DNA of 64,000 nucleotides, taken from NCBI RefSeq assembly GCF_019669985.1, contig NZ_AP019782.1:3280001-3344000 (forward strand), written 5' to 3'. The DNA is from Methylogaea oryzae (GTDB taxonomy: Bacteria > Pseudomonadota > Gammaproteobacteria > Methylococcales > Methylococcaceae). The notes beneath the pieces are model-generated. The model was not told the origin of the DNA. It worked only from the letters and a program-made list of their open reading frames with translations, and searched no databases. The position numbers and the translations under genes were made by a program. This document shows, piece after piece, positions 27,498 through 36,553 of the stretch; the first letter of the stretch is position 1, and each line of letters starts with the position of its first letter.

Positions 27498-29014
27498 GGC
27501 GCCACCCCCGCCAGCAACTCCCGCACCACCGCGCGGTCGCTGAAAGGATGATGCACCCCGGAAACCTCCTGGGTGCTTTCGTGGCCCTTGCCGGCCACCA
27601 GCACCATGTCCCCCCGTTTGGCTTGGGACAGCGCCCAGGCGATGGCGGCGCGGCGATCCCGCTCCACTGCAACCTTGGACAAGTCTCCGCAACCGGCCAG
27701 TATATCCTGCACGATGGCGCCGCCGTCTTCATGGCGCGGATTGTCGTCCGTCACCACCACTTGGTCGGCCCAGCGCACGGCGATACGGCCCATCTCCGGC
27801 CGCTTGCCTTTGTCGCGATCGCCGCCGCAGCCGAATACGCAAAACAACCGGCCGCCACAGTGGCCGGCCAAGTTCTGCAACACGCTTTCCAACGCATGGG
27901 GCGTGTGGGCGTAATCGACGATGACGGTCGGCGCGTCCCCATGACTGGCGAAACGCTCCATGCGGCCCGGCACGGCGCGCACCGCCGCCAAGCGCGCGGC
28001 CGCCACGGGCAGCGAATAATCCAGCCCCAGCAGCACCGCCAGGGTCGCCAACAAATTGTCCACATTGAAATAGCCGAACAGCGGCGCCCGCACCTGCGCA
28101 ACCTCGCCTTGCCAATGGGCCGCGAAGGCCAGACCGCCGGCATCCTGGCGCACGTTGCGAGCGGCGAGGACGGCGCCATCGTCCAACGTCGTCAAACCGG
28201 AGGCGCTGTAGGGCAGCAGGCGCACGCTCTGGGGTAAAACTTGCCGCACCGCGGCGAAACTGGCGTCGTCCGCATTGGCCGCGACGAACTGCAGGCCGTC
28301 CGCGCGCAACAGCTCCAGCTTGGCCGCCACATAGGCGTCCATATGGCCGTGGTAATCCAAGTGGTCGCGGCTGATGTTGGTGTATACGGCGCCCTTAAAC
28401 GACACGCCGTTCACCCGCCCTTGATGCAAGCCATGGGAGGAAACCTCCATGGCCAACGCCTTGATGTCCCGACTCAGCAGTTGCGCCATGGCGCTATGCA
28501 CGGTCACCGGATCCGGCGTGGTGTTGGCGGTGCTGGCCAGTTTGCCGGGCAAACCCCAACCCAGGGTGCCCATGACCGCGCAGGGCTTGCTGTCGCCCAA
28601 GGCCTGGGCAATGTAATGGCTGCAAGAAGTCTTGCCGTTGGTGCCGGTAATGCCGATGACGTCCAAACGCCGCGAAGGCCGGCCGTAGAAGCGATCGGCG
28701 ATCAGCCCCAACCGGGCCGCCAAATCGACCACCGCCACGCAAGGCAGTTGCTCGAATTCCCGCGCCAGAATCGCGCCGCCCGCCGACGGCTCGTACAGGA
28801 TGGCGGCCGCGCCGCGCGCCACGGCTTCGGCTGCATGGGCCAAGCCGTGGCAACGGCTGCCCGCCAGGGCGATAAATACGTCGCCGGGATGAACGCGGCG
28901 GCTATCCAGCGCTAAGCCGGCCACCGCCAGCGCTGCCTCGCGACCGAGCACCGCCCCACCCTCCAGCAATTCGCCCAGGGAAATCAAATTTTGTTCCACG
29001 GGCGCCGCCATCAT
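27494..29014 (-). CDS. murE: UDP-MurNAc-L-Ala-D-Glu--meso-diaminopimelate ligase
   Basis: A 506-residue Mur ligase. GITGTNGKTSCSHYIAQ is the ATP loop, EVSSHGLHQGRV the central signature, and TDDNPRHEDG contains the DNPR motif that selects meso-diaminopimelate rather than lysine. This predicts Gram-negative-type peptidoglycan. The start overlaps the ftsI stop (ATGATG). Confidence 0.97.
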   Translation of the reverse strand: MMAAPVEQNLISLGELLEGGAVLGREAALAVAGLALDSRRVHPGDVFIALAGSRCHGLAHAAEAVARGAAAILYEPSAGGAILAREFEQLPCVAVVDLAARLGLIADRFYGRPSRRLDVIGITGTNGKTSCSHYIAQALGDSKPCAVMGTLGWGLPGKLASTANTTPDPVTVHSAMAQLLSRDIKALAMEVSSHGLHQGRVNGVSFKGAVYTNISRDHLDYHGHMDAYVAAKLELLRADGLQFVAANADDASFAAVRQVLPQSVRLLPYSASGLTTLDDGAVLAARNVRQDAGGLAFAAHWQGEVAQVRAPLFGYFNVDNLLATLAVLLGLDYSLPVAAARLAAVRAVPGRMERFASHGDAPTVIVDYAHTPHALESVLQNLAGHCGGRLFCVFGCGGDRDKGKRPEMGRIAVRWADQVVVTDDNPRHEDGGAIVQDILAGCGDLSKVAVERDRRAAIAWALSQAKRGDMVLVAGKGHESTQEVSGVHHPFSDRAVVRELLAGVAP

Positions 29015-30738
29015 ATGGTGCCCTCGCTCTGTTCCAGCAATTGCGCGTTTTCTTGTTGGTCCGGGGCGACATTCAGCAAACGCAGCGCGCCGCTCATCAC
29101 GGTGGAAAACACCGGCGCAGCCACGGAGCCGCCGTAATATTCGCCGGCCGACGGCTCGTCGATCATGACCACCATGACCAGCTTGGGATCGCTGGCCGGC
29201 GCCATGCCGACAAACAGCGACAGATAACTGCCTTCGGTATAGCCGCCGGTAGCGGCGGATTTCTTCACGGTGCCGGTTTTACCCGCCACGCGATAGCCCG
29301 ATACGCTGGCCCGCAAGGCGGTGCCTTCCCGGCTCACCACTTGCTCCAGCATGGTGCGCACTTTCAGCGCCGTTTCGCTGCTCATGGCCCGCTGCGGCGG
29401 GTCTTTGTTTTCCGCCTTGAGCAGCGATACGTGCGGCAACATGCCGTTGTTGGCTATCGCCGTGTAGGCGCGCGCCAACTGCAAGGTCGAGGTGGAAACG
29501 CCGTAACCGAACGACAACGTGGCCTGTTCGAACTGCCCCCAATGTTTGTAATCGCGCAGCCTGCCGGCCGACTCGCCAGGGAATCCCAAGCCGACGAATT
29601 CGCCGAATCCCAGTCCGCTGACAAAGCCCCACAGGCGGTCGGCGGGCAGGGACAGAGCGATTTTCGTCACGCCCACGTTGCTGGATTTCTGCAACACGTG
29701 GGCCACATCCAACACGCCATAGTTGTGAATGTCCCGCACCACGTTGCCGGCCACCATCATGGTGCCCGGATTGGTGTCGATCATGGTATCGGGGCGGAAC
29801 ATGCCCAGTTCCAAGGCGCATGCCACGGCGAACGGCTTCATCACCGAGCCCGGCTCGAACGAGTCCGTCACCGCGCGGTTGCGCGTGACGCTGCCCTGGA
29901 CTTCCTTGCGATTGTTGGGATTGAACGACGGCTGGTTGACCATCGCCATGATCTCGCCGGATTTGGCATCCAGCAGCACCAAGGAGCCGGCCTTGGCGTT
30001 ATGGCGCAATACGGAAGACTTCAGCTCCCGATAGGCCAGATATTGCAGGCGCTGATCGATGCTCAGCACCAGATCCTTGCCGGGCACGGAAGGACGAACG
30101 TCCTCCACATCCTCGATGATGCGCTGCTTGCCGTCGCGAATCACCCGGCGCTGGCCGGTGGCCCCACGCAGCCATTTATTATAAGCCAACTCCAGGCCTT
30201 CTTGGCCGTTGTCGTCGATATTGGTGAAGCCCAGGATGTGGGACGCCACCTCGCCGACCGGATAATAACGGCGGAATTCCCGCTCGAAATAGACGCCCGG
30301 CAAATCCATGGCCTTGACTTGCTCAGCCACGGCCGGATCCATGCGGCGCTTGAGGTAAACGAAAGTGCGGCCGGAGGCATAGGAAACGCGGGCCAGCAAG
30401 TGCTGGTAGTCCAATCCCAGCAGCCCGGCCAATTCTTTGAGCTGCTGCGGGCTGGCCTCGAATTCCTTGGGATTGACGGCGATGGACTTGACCGGGGTGC
30501 TCAAGGCCAGCAATTCGCCCTGGCGATCCAGCACCTTGCCGCGATTGGCGGGCACGGACACCACGTTGATATGGCGCAAATCGCCTTGATGCTGCAAGAA
30601 CTGCCGGTCGATCACCTGCAGCTCCACCGAGCGGCAGATCAAGGTCACCATGGCGACGAACAAAAGCGCCAACACGAACCACCAGCGGCTCGCATACTCT
30701 TTTAAATGTTCGTTAGTCTCGGCCGCCACTGGAATCAC
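29011..30738 (-). CDS. ftsI: Septal transpeptidase FtsI (PBP3)
   Basis: A class B penicillin-binding protein of about 575 residues. One N-terminal membrane anchor (WWFVLALLFVAMVTLI) is followed by the dimerisation domain and the transpeptidase domain with the active serine in GSVMKP, the SSN motif, and KTGT. It crosslinks septal peptidoglycan with FtsW. There is no ATG near the ftsL stop. The GTG at 30736-30738 sits 6 bases after GGGG and yields normal family length; another GTG nine bases downstream is an alternative. The longer upstream frame overlaps ftsL and is rejected. Confidence 0.93.
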   Translation of the reverse strand: MIPVAAETNEHLKEYASRWWFVLALLFVAMVTLICRSVELQVIDRQFLQHQGDLRHINVVSVPANRGKVLDRQGELLALSTPVKSIAVNPKEFEASPQQLKELAGLLGLDYQHLLARVSYASGRTFVYLKRRMDPAVAEQVKAMDLPGVYFEREFRRYYPVGEVASHILGFTNIDDNGQEGLELAYNKWLRGATGQRRVIRDGKQRIIEDVEDVRPSVPGKDLVLSIDQRLQYLAYRELKSSVLRHNAKAGSLVLLDAKSGEIMAMVNQPSFNPNNRKEVQGSVTRNRAVTDSFEPGSVMKPFAVACALELGMFRPDTMIDTNPGTMMVAGNVVRDIHNYGVLDVAHVLQKSSNVGVTKIALSLPADRLWGFVSGLGFGEFVGLGFPGESAGRLRDYKHWGQFEQATLSFGYGVSTSTLQLARAYTAIANNGMLPHVSLLKAENKDPPQRAMSSETALKVRTMLEQVVSREGTALRASVSGYRVAGKTGTVKKSAATGGYTEGSYLSLFVGMAPASDPKLVMVVMIDEPSAGEYYGGSVAAPVFSTVMSGALRLLNVAPDQQENAQLLEQSEGTI

Positions 30739-30752
30739 AAACAACCCCGATA

Positions 30753-31013
30753 TCAAGGTTTTAGATAAACAATCGACTTTCGCTCCGGCAACTCCATCCC
30801 CAACCGGAGGCGAGCAATGCGCTCTATACGGCTTTGTTCGCCCCAGGTGTTCTGCTCCAAGCGCAGCAACCCCCACTCGGTCTGGAGCGCTTCGTTTTCC
30901 TGCTCCAGGCGCTGCGCATCGGCGAACAACACCCGGGCGGTATGCTTGGTGTAAACCACCGTGATGGCGGACGCCACCACCAACACCAGCAGCACCAAGG
31001 TATTCGTATTCAC
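30753..31013 (-). CDS. ftsL: Cell division protein FtsL
   Basis: An 86-residue bitopic protein of the FtsQLB complex. A transmembrane helix covers residues about 5-21, then a coiled coil rich in leucine and glutamate ([14 protein letters not shown]) and the C-terminal [14 protein letters not shown] motif. The start is GTG at 31011-31013, overlapping the rsmH stop as GTGA. Confidence 0.95.
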   Translation of the reverse strand: MNTNTLVLLVLVVASAITVVYTKHTARVLFADAQRLEQENEALQTEWGLLRLEQNTWGEQSRIERIARLRLGMELPERKSIVYLKP

Positions 31014-31936
31014 GGCAGCCGCTCCGCCACGCGCATCACCGCGCTTCGCGCTCGTGGATTGGCCGCCACTTCAGCCTCGCTCGCATAAATCGCTTTGCCG
31101 ACGCGCTTGAGCGTTGGCGCGGGCACCGCCCACTTCGGCGCGTGGGGCGCCAATCCCCGCTCCTGATCGCGCATGAAACGCTTCACCATGCGATCCTCCA
31201 GGGAGTGGAATGCGATCACCGCCAAACGCCCCCCCGCTTTCAATACCGATAACGTCTGCGCCAAGCCTTGCTCCAACTCGCCCAGTTCGTCGTTCAGATA
31301 AATTCGTATCGCCTGAAAACTTCGGGTGGCCGGATGCTTACCCGGCTCGCGGTGAGGAACTGCCTGATCGATCAATCTCGCCAACTGGCCCGTCGTAACA
31401 ATGGCCTGTTGCGTCCGCTGTTCCACAACAGCGCGGGAAATACGGCGGGCGAAACGCTCTTCGCCGTAAATCCGCAACACGTCCGCCAACTCCCCCTCCG
31501 GCACCCGCGCCAGCCATTCCGCTGCACTTAGCCCAGCCCCCACGTCCATGCGCATGTCCAACGGGCCGTCCCGCATAAAACTGAATCCCCGCTCCGCCGT
31601 GTCCAACTGGGGCGACGAAACCCCCAAATCCATCAAGATGCCGTCCACCCGCCCCAGCAACCCCAAGCGTTCCAGTTGCTCGGCCAGCCGGACGAAGCCG
31701 GTGTGTATCAACGTAAAGTGGCTATCCGACGATAAGGCGCGCGCTTCCGTCGATTCCACCGCGTCCCGATCCTTGTCCAGGGCGACCAGCCGCCCCTTGG
31801 AACCCAGCCGGTCCAATAAGGCCCGACTGTGGCCTCCCCGCCCGAAGGTGCAGTCCACGTAAATGCCGTCTTCGCGCACGGACAGCGCGTCGACCGCCTC
31901 CGACAGCAGCACCGGCAAATGAGGGGATAAACGCAT
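31010..31936 (-). CDS. rsmH: 16S rRNA m4C1402 methyltransferase
   Basis: A 308-residue SAM-dependent methyltransferase (formerly MraW). [13 protein letters not shown] opens the protein, [14 protein letters not shown] is the SAM motif, [13 protein letters not shown] and the substrate-side [14 protein letters not shown] are diagnostic. It methylates N4 of C1402 in 16S rRNA. It lies 11 bases after mraZ. Confidence 0.97.
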   Translation of the reverse strand: MRLSPHLPVLLSEAVDALSVREDGIYVDCTFGRGGHSRALLDRLGSKGRLVALDKDRDAVESTEARALSSDSHFTLIHTGFVRLAEQLERLGLLGRVDGILMDLGVSSPQLDTAERGFSFMRDGPLDMRMDVGAGLSAAEWLARVPEGELADVLRIYGEERFARRISRAVVEQRTQQAIVTTGQLARLIDQAVPHREPGKHPATRSFQAIRIYLNDELGELEQGLAQTLSVLKAGGRLAVIAFHSLEDRMVKRFMRDQERGLAPHAPKWAVPAPTLKRVGKAIYASEAEVAANPRARSAVMRVAERLP

Positions 31937-31947
31937 GACAAGCCGGC

Positions 31948-32409
31948 TTAGAAATTCAGCGAGCCAAGTTCGGGGGACAATTCCGCCATGTCTTCAAGTC
32001 CCACCGCCTCTTCCAGCCACCCGTCGCGACTGGTGTTCCACACGTCCTCATCCCAAATCTCGAACTTTTTGCCCTGGCCGACCAGCGCAATGCGCTTATC
32101 CAGACCGGCGAATTTACGCAGGGGTTCGGCAACCAGCACACGGCCCTGGGCATCCATCTCGCATTCGGTGGCATGGCCGATGAGCAACCGCTTCAGAAGT
32201 TTGGCGCGGGGATCCAATGTCGGCAGGCGATCCAGCTTCTTTTCGATCTCTTCCCATTCCTGCAACGGATAAAGCAACAGGCACTTATCCCGATCGACGG
32301 TCAGCACCAGCTGCCCATCGCAGGATTCCTGTAACTCGGACCGATAGCGGGTTGGAATCGCCACCCGGCCCTTAGGATCGAGATTTATTGAGTTAACGCC
32401 CCGGAACAA
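31948..32409 (-). CDS. mraZ: Transcriptional regulator MraZ
   Basis: A 153-residue protein with two AbrB-like SpoVT domains, the first opening [18 protein letters not shown] and the second [18 protein letters not shown]. The start is TTG at 32407-32409, fixed by the family N-terminus and an AGGGGG site 6 bases upstream. MraZ rings bind direct repeats in their own promoter region and repress the dcw cluster. Four such boxes lie 25-60 bases upstream. Confidence 0.96.
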   Translation of the reverse strand: MFRGVNSINLDPKGRVAIPTRYRSELQESCDGQLVLTVDRDKCLLLYPLQEWEEIEKKLDRLPTLDPRAKLLKRLLIGHATECEMDAQGRVLVAEPLRKFAGLDKRIALVGQGKKFEIWDEDVWNTSRDGWLEEAVGLEDMAELSPELGSLNF

Positions 32410-32433
32410 CCAGGCCCCCTAATCAGCAGCGGC

Positions 32434-32470
32434 ATCCATTATTTTCCATTTTTTTCCACTTCACACCACT
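32434..32470 (-). promoter_or_regulatory. MraZ operator: four direct repeats at 10-bp spacing
   Basis: On the minus strand four boxes of the form RTGGN appear at exactly 10-base intervals: TGG at 32468-32466, 32458-32456, 32448-32446 and 32438-32436. MraZ of E. coli binds TGGG-type repeats with the same period. The boxes lie between the predicted transcription start and the mraZ ribosome binding site. Confidence 0.8.
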
Positions 32471-32477
32471 TGACTGC

Positions 32478-32506
32478 ACTATAGGAAGCAAAATTCACTT
32501 CGTCAA
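32478..32506 (-). promoter_or_regulatory. Sigma-70 promoter of the dcw cluster (Pmra)
   Basis: On the minus strand TTGACG (32506-32501), a 17-base spacer, and TATAGT (32483-32478). Both hexamers are 5/6 matches to consensus with ideal spacing. The predicted start near 32471 puts the MraZ boxes immediately downstream. Confidence 0.8.
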
Positions 32507-32704
32507 GCCACTTTGAACAAATTGGGGGACGCGTCGCTATTTGCCCGGCAAAGCCTTGCCAGACAAGCACCGAGGAATGGCGCCGGAAGCCGCGCCAGCG
32601 TCGCGTTCGGCCTGCTTCGGGCATACCTCAAGGCGGCCTAGATATGGTAAAAAGGCTACAAAGGCATAAAATCCCCATTTGTTATCTCAATAACCGGCAA
32701 CACC
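32507..32704. other. Intergenic region upstream of the GAF-HD-GYP gene
   Basis: About 200 bases between the dcw promoter and the divergent signalling gene. A -10-like CATAAAAT lies at about 32664-32671, but I see no matching -35. No credible small gene or RNA structure was found. Confidence 0.4.
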
Positions 32705-34297
32705 GTGATTGAACGACTCGAACAGCTGATCGATATCGGCATAGCGCTGTCAGCGGAAACCGATCCCGTACGCTTGCAGGAGCGCATACTCGACAGCGCC
32801 CGGGCACTCACCCACGCCGACGGCGGCACCCTGTATTCGGTCAGCCGCGACGCGGTGAGCATCGTCATTTTGCGCAACGCCTCCTTGAACATGTCCATGG
32901 GCGGCAGCGGCGCGCCCCCCTGCACGCTCCCGCCCATTCCTTTATATAAGGAGGACGGCAGCCCCAATCTGAACAACGTAGTCACGTGCGCCGTTCATAC
33001 CAACGCCACGGTCAACATCGCCGACTCCTACGATACGGAGAGTTTCGACTTCTCCGGCACGCGCCGTTTCGATACCCAAACCGGTTACCGCTCCACCTCG
33101 TTTCTCACCGTCCCCCTGCGCAACCACGAGAACGAGATCATCGGCGTACTGCAGCTCATCAACGCCACCCCGCCGGACACCGGCGTCGTTGCGCCCTTCG
33201 ACAGCTATACCCAAAGGCTGGTCGAGGCGCTCGCGTCGCAAGCGGCCGTCGCCTTGACCAAGGAACAGCTCATAGGCGAAATGAAGCAGCTGTTCGAAGC
33301 GTTGATCCACCTCGTCGCAGACGCCATCGACCGCAAGTCGCCCTACACCGGCGGCCACTGCCGCCGTGTGCCTGCCATCACCATGGCCCTGGCCGAAGCC
33401 GCGCACAGCGAGTCGGATGGCCCGTTGAAGGATTTCCACCTCGACGATCAAGACCGCTACGAATTGGAGATCGCCGGCTGGCTTCACGATTGCGGCAAAA
33501 TCACCACGCCGGAGTATGTGGTCGACAAGGCCACCAAGCTGGAAACCATTTGCGACCGCATTCACTTGGTGGACAGCCGCTTCGAAATCCTGATGCGGGA
33601 CAAGGAAATCGAATGCCTTAAACGGCAACTGGAGCAATTGGGCGTCAAGGAACTCTCCCCGGAGCTGCAACAGGAGTTGCAAGCCAGTCATGCGGAGCTG
33701 AACGAGCAACGGCAATTCCTCCGGCGCAGCAACACCGGCAGCGAATTCATGAACGAGCAGGACCAGGAGCGCGTACGCATCATCGGCCAGCAAACCTGGC
33801 TATGCGACGGCCAGACAGCGCCGCTCCTCAGCGAAAATGAAATCCACAACCTGACCATCAGCCGCGGCACGCTGACGCCGGAAGAGCGCAAGATCATCAA
33901 CGATCACATTCGCGCCACCATCGACATGCTAAACAACCTGCCGTTTCCCAAGCATCTGCGCCGGGTGCCGGAATACGCCGCCGGCCACCACGAACGCATG
34001 GACGGCAAGGGGTATCCCAACGGCTTGACGAGGGAGGAAATGTCCGTCCAGGCCCGCATACTTGGCATCGCCGACATATTCGAAGCGCTGACCGCCTGCG
34101 ACCGGCCATACAAATCGGCGAAAAAACTGTCGGAAGCGCTGAAAATCATGGCCTTCATGAAGAAGGAAGGGCATATCGACCCGGATTTGTTCGAGGTATT
34201 TTTACGCCGGAAGGTATACCTGCAATATGCCGAGCAATATCTCAGCGCCGAGCAAATCGACGAAGTCAACGTCGAACAATTGCTGCTGATATCCTGA
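32705..34297 (+). CDS. GAF-HD-GYP domain c-di-GMP phosphodiesterase
   Basis: A 530-residue soluble protein with a GTG start. A GAF domain covers residues about 5-195 (SAETDPVRLQERIL opens it; FLTVPLRNHENEIIGVLQLIN is the core). The HD-GYP domain covers 210-500: GGHCRRVP, LHDCGK near 260, and HHERMDGKGYPNG near 427. An insert of about 130 residues, partly coiled-coil, lies between the HDCGK and HHE motifs, as in one HD-GYP subgroup. It probably degrades cyclic di-GMP under control of a GAF ligand. No strong ribosome binding site precedes the start. The cyclase gene follows after 22 bases, forming an operon. Confidence 0.85.
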   Translation: MIERLEQLIDIGIALSAETDPVRLQERILDSARALTHADGGTLYSVSRDAVSIVILRNASLNMSMGGSGAPPCTLPPIPLYKEDGSPNLNNVVTCAVHTNATVNIADSYDTESFDFSGTRRFDTQTGYRSTSFLTVPLRNHENEIIGVLQLINATPPDTGVVAPFDSYTQRLVEALASQAAVALTKEQLIGEMKQLFEALIHLVADAIDRKSPYTGGHCRRVPAITMALAEAAHSESDGPLKDFHLDDQDRYELEIAGWLHDCGKITTPEYVVDKATKLETICDRIHLVDSRFEILMRDKEIECLKRQLEQLGVKELSPELQQELQASHAELNEQRQFLRRSNTGSEFMNEQDQERVRIIGQQTWLCDGQTAPLLSENEIHNLTISRGTLTPEERKIINDHIRATIDMLNNLPFPKHLRRVPEYAAGHHERMDGKGYPNGLTREEMSVQARILGIADIFEALTACDRPYKSAKKLSEALKIMAFMKKEGHIDPDLFEVFLRRKVYLQYAEQYLSAEQIDEVNVEQLLLIS

Positions 34298-34319
34298 GAC
34301 GCGCAAGGGATGGGGCGCC

Positions 34320-36545
34320 ATGAAGGTCAAACTGCCGCGTAACCTTTCCCTCTATATTTCCAGCGCAATTCTAACGGTGTTGTTTTCGCTGCACGGCGCT
34401 GGCGCATTCAACCTGCCGCTGCTGCACAACCTGGAGCACAACCTCTACGACCTGCGCCTGCGCCTCACCGCCCCCAACCGCCAAGACCAACGCATCGTCA
34501 TCGTCGACATCGACGAAAAAAGTTTGGCGCAGGAAGGCCGGTGGCCCTGGCCGCGCGCCAAATTGGCGCTATTGGTCAACATGCTGTTCGACTACTACAA
34601 AATCCAGCTGATCGGTTTCGACGTGGTTTTCGCCGAACGGGACGAAAGCTCGGGCCTGCCGGTGCTGGAAAAGCTGGAAGCCACGCTGCGCACCGACCAG
34701 GCGCTGCACGAAGCCGTTAACGCCCTCAAACCCAGTCTGGAATACGACCGCCTGTTCGCCGCCAGCCTGCGCAATCGCGCAGCCATCCTCGGCTTCGTCA
34801 CCCGACCCGACGATGCCGCCAATGCCGGCGCGTTGCCGGCGCCGACCTTGCAGGCCCCAAATCCGCTGCCGGCGGCCTTGGCCAATTTGACGGAAGTCAA
34901 ACGCTACACGGGCAACCTGCCGGAATTTCAGCAAGCCGCCCAGGGCGGCGGCTTTTTCGTCAACCCGCTATTGGACGAGGACGGCATTTTCCGCCGCCTG
35001 CCCATGCTGGTGCGCCAAGGCGATAAGATTTATCCGTCGCTGTCGCTAGCCATGTTCCAAGCCCTGCTGGGCCAGGCACCCATCCACTTGGACATCAGCG
35101 AGGATTACGGCGAGGCGGGACAGGGCAAGCTCGAAGCCTTGCAAATCGAGGGCTTCAGAATCCCGGTGGACGAGCAAAGCGGCGCGCTCATCCCTTACCT
35201 GGGCAAGCAAGGCAGTTTCCCCTACGTATCGGCCGTCGACGTTTTGAACGCCGCCACCGCCCCGGAGTTATTGCGCGGGAAAGTCGTGCTGCTGGGCACC
35301 ACCGCCGCGGGCCTGCTGGACATGCGGTCCACGCCGTTGCAAAACGTCTATCCCGGCGTGGAAGTCCACGCCAACTTGCTGATCGGCATGCTGGACCAAA
35401 CCATCAAAGAGCAGCCGGCCTATGTCAAAGGCCTGGAGTTCCTCCAAATACTGGCGGTGGGCTTGATCCTAACCCTATGGATTCCCCACCTGTCCGCCGG
35501 CCTGGGATCGATCGCCACCCTGGGAACCTTGGCGCTATTGATGGGCGTCAATCTGCTGGCTTGGCACAAGGGCGGCATCGCCATCGACGTCGGCGCGCCC
35601 ATCGTGCTGCTGTTCCTGCTCTACGCCAACCAAATGTTTTTCGGGTATTTCATCGAAAGCCGCAACAAGCGGCGCTTGGCCGGGCAATTCGGCCAATACG
35701 TGCCCATGGAGCTGGTGGAGGAAATGAGCCAGCAGAACAGCGACTTCGGCGTGGGCGGCGAAAACCGCGAAATGACCGTGCTGTTTTCCGACGTGCGCGG
35801 CTTTACCACCATTTCGGAAGGCTTGGCGCCCAACGAGCTGTCCCAGCTGATGAACCAGTTCCTCACGCCTTTGACGCAGGTCATTCACAACCACAAAGGC
35901 ACCATCGATAAATACATGGGCGACGCCATCATGGCTTTCTGGGGCGCGCCGCTGCGCGACGAAAGGCACGGCCTGCACGCCGTTCAGGCGGCGCTGGACA
36001 TGATCCGCGCCTTGGGCGAGGTACAAGAGGACTTCAAGGCCCGCGGCTGGCCGCCCATCAAGATCGGCGTCGGCCTCAACAGCGGCGTGATGAGCGTAGG
36101 CAACATGGGTTCGGAGTTCCGCATGGCCTACACCGTGCTGGGCGATGCGGTTAATCTGGGCTCGCGCCTGGAGGGGCTGACCAAGCAGTACGGCGTCGAC
36201 ATCATCGTCAGTGAAACCACCAAGGCCGCCGCGCCGGAATACGCCTACCGGGAATTGGATCGAGTCCGGGTCAAAGGCAAGCACGAGCCGGTGGTCATCT
36301 ACGAACCCTTGATGCTGCGGGACGAGCTGCCGGAAACCGCTCAAAGGGAGCTGGCGCGACACCAGAACGCCCTGGCGGCCTATCGCGGGCAAAACTGGAC
36401 GTTGGCGGAAAAGCTGTTCGGCGATTTGCGCCAAGCCTATCCGGAGCGACTCCTTTATCAAATCTACCAGGAACGCGCCGTCCACTTCCTGCAACACCCG
36501 CCCGATGCGGATTGGGACGGGGTGTTCACCTTCCAAACCAAATAG
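34320..36545 (+). CDS. CHASE2-domain class III adenylate/guanylate cyclase
   Basis: A 741-residue membrane receptor cyclase. A first transmembrane helix (residues about 10-28) leads to a periplasmic CHASE2 sensor at about 30-355, with VDIDEKSLAQEGRWPWPR and the closing KVVLLGTTAAGLLDMRSTP. Three membrane helices at about 365-450 follow, then the catalytic domain at 480-660. FSDVRGFT and KYMGDAIMAFWG carry the metal-binding aspartates, and VLGDAVNLGSR has the aspartate expected for ATP. It should make cAMP in response to an extracytoplasmic signal. A tail of about 70 residues resembles a TPR-like helical segment. The ATG has GGGATGGGG upstream. Confidence 0.88.
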   Translation: MKVKLPRNLSLYISSAILTVLFSLHGAGAFNLPLLHNLEHNLYDLRLRLTAPNRQDQRIVIVDIDEKSLAQEGRWPWPRAKLALLVNMLFDYYKIQLIGFDVVFAERDESSGLPVLEKLEATLRTDQALHEAVNALKPSLEYDRLFAASLRNRAAILGFVTRPDDAANAGALPAPTLQAPNPLPAALANLTEVKRYTGNLPEFQQAAQGGGFFVNPLLDEDGIFRRLPMLVRQGDKIYPSLSLAMFQALLGQAPIHLDISEDYGEAGQGKLEALQIEGFRIPVDEQSGALIPYLGKQGSFPYVSAVDVLNAATAPELLRGKVVLLGTTAAGLLDMRSTPLQNVYPGVEVHANLLIGMLDQTIKEQPAYVKGLEFLQILAVGLILTLWIPHLSAGLGSIATLGTLALLMGVNLLAWHKGGIAIDVGAPIVLLFLLYANQMFFGYFIESRNKRRLAGQFGQYVPMELVEEMSQQNSDFGVGGENREMTVLFSDVRGFTTISEGLAPNELSQLMNQFLTPLTQVIHNHKGTIDKYMGDAIMAFWGAPLRDERHGLHAVQAALDMIRALGEVQEDFKARGWPPIKIGVGLNSGVMSVGNMGSEFRMAYTVLGDAVNLGSRLEGLTKQYGVDIIVSETTKAAAPEYAYRELDRVRVKGKHEPVVIYEPLMLRDELPETAQRELARHQNALAAYRGQNWTLAEKLFGDLRQAYPERLLYQIYQERAVHFLQHPPDADWDGVFTFQTK

Positions 36546-36553
36546 GCTGCGAT

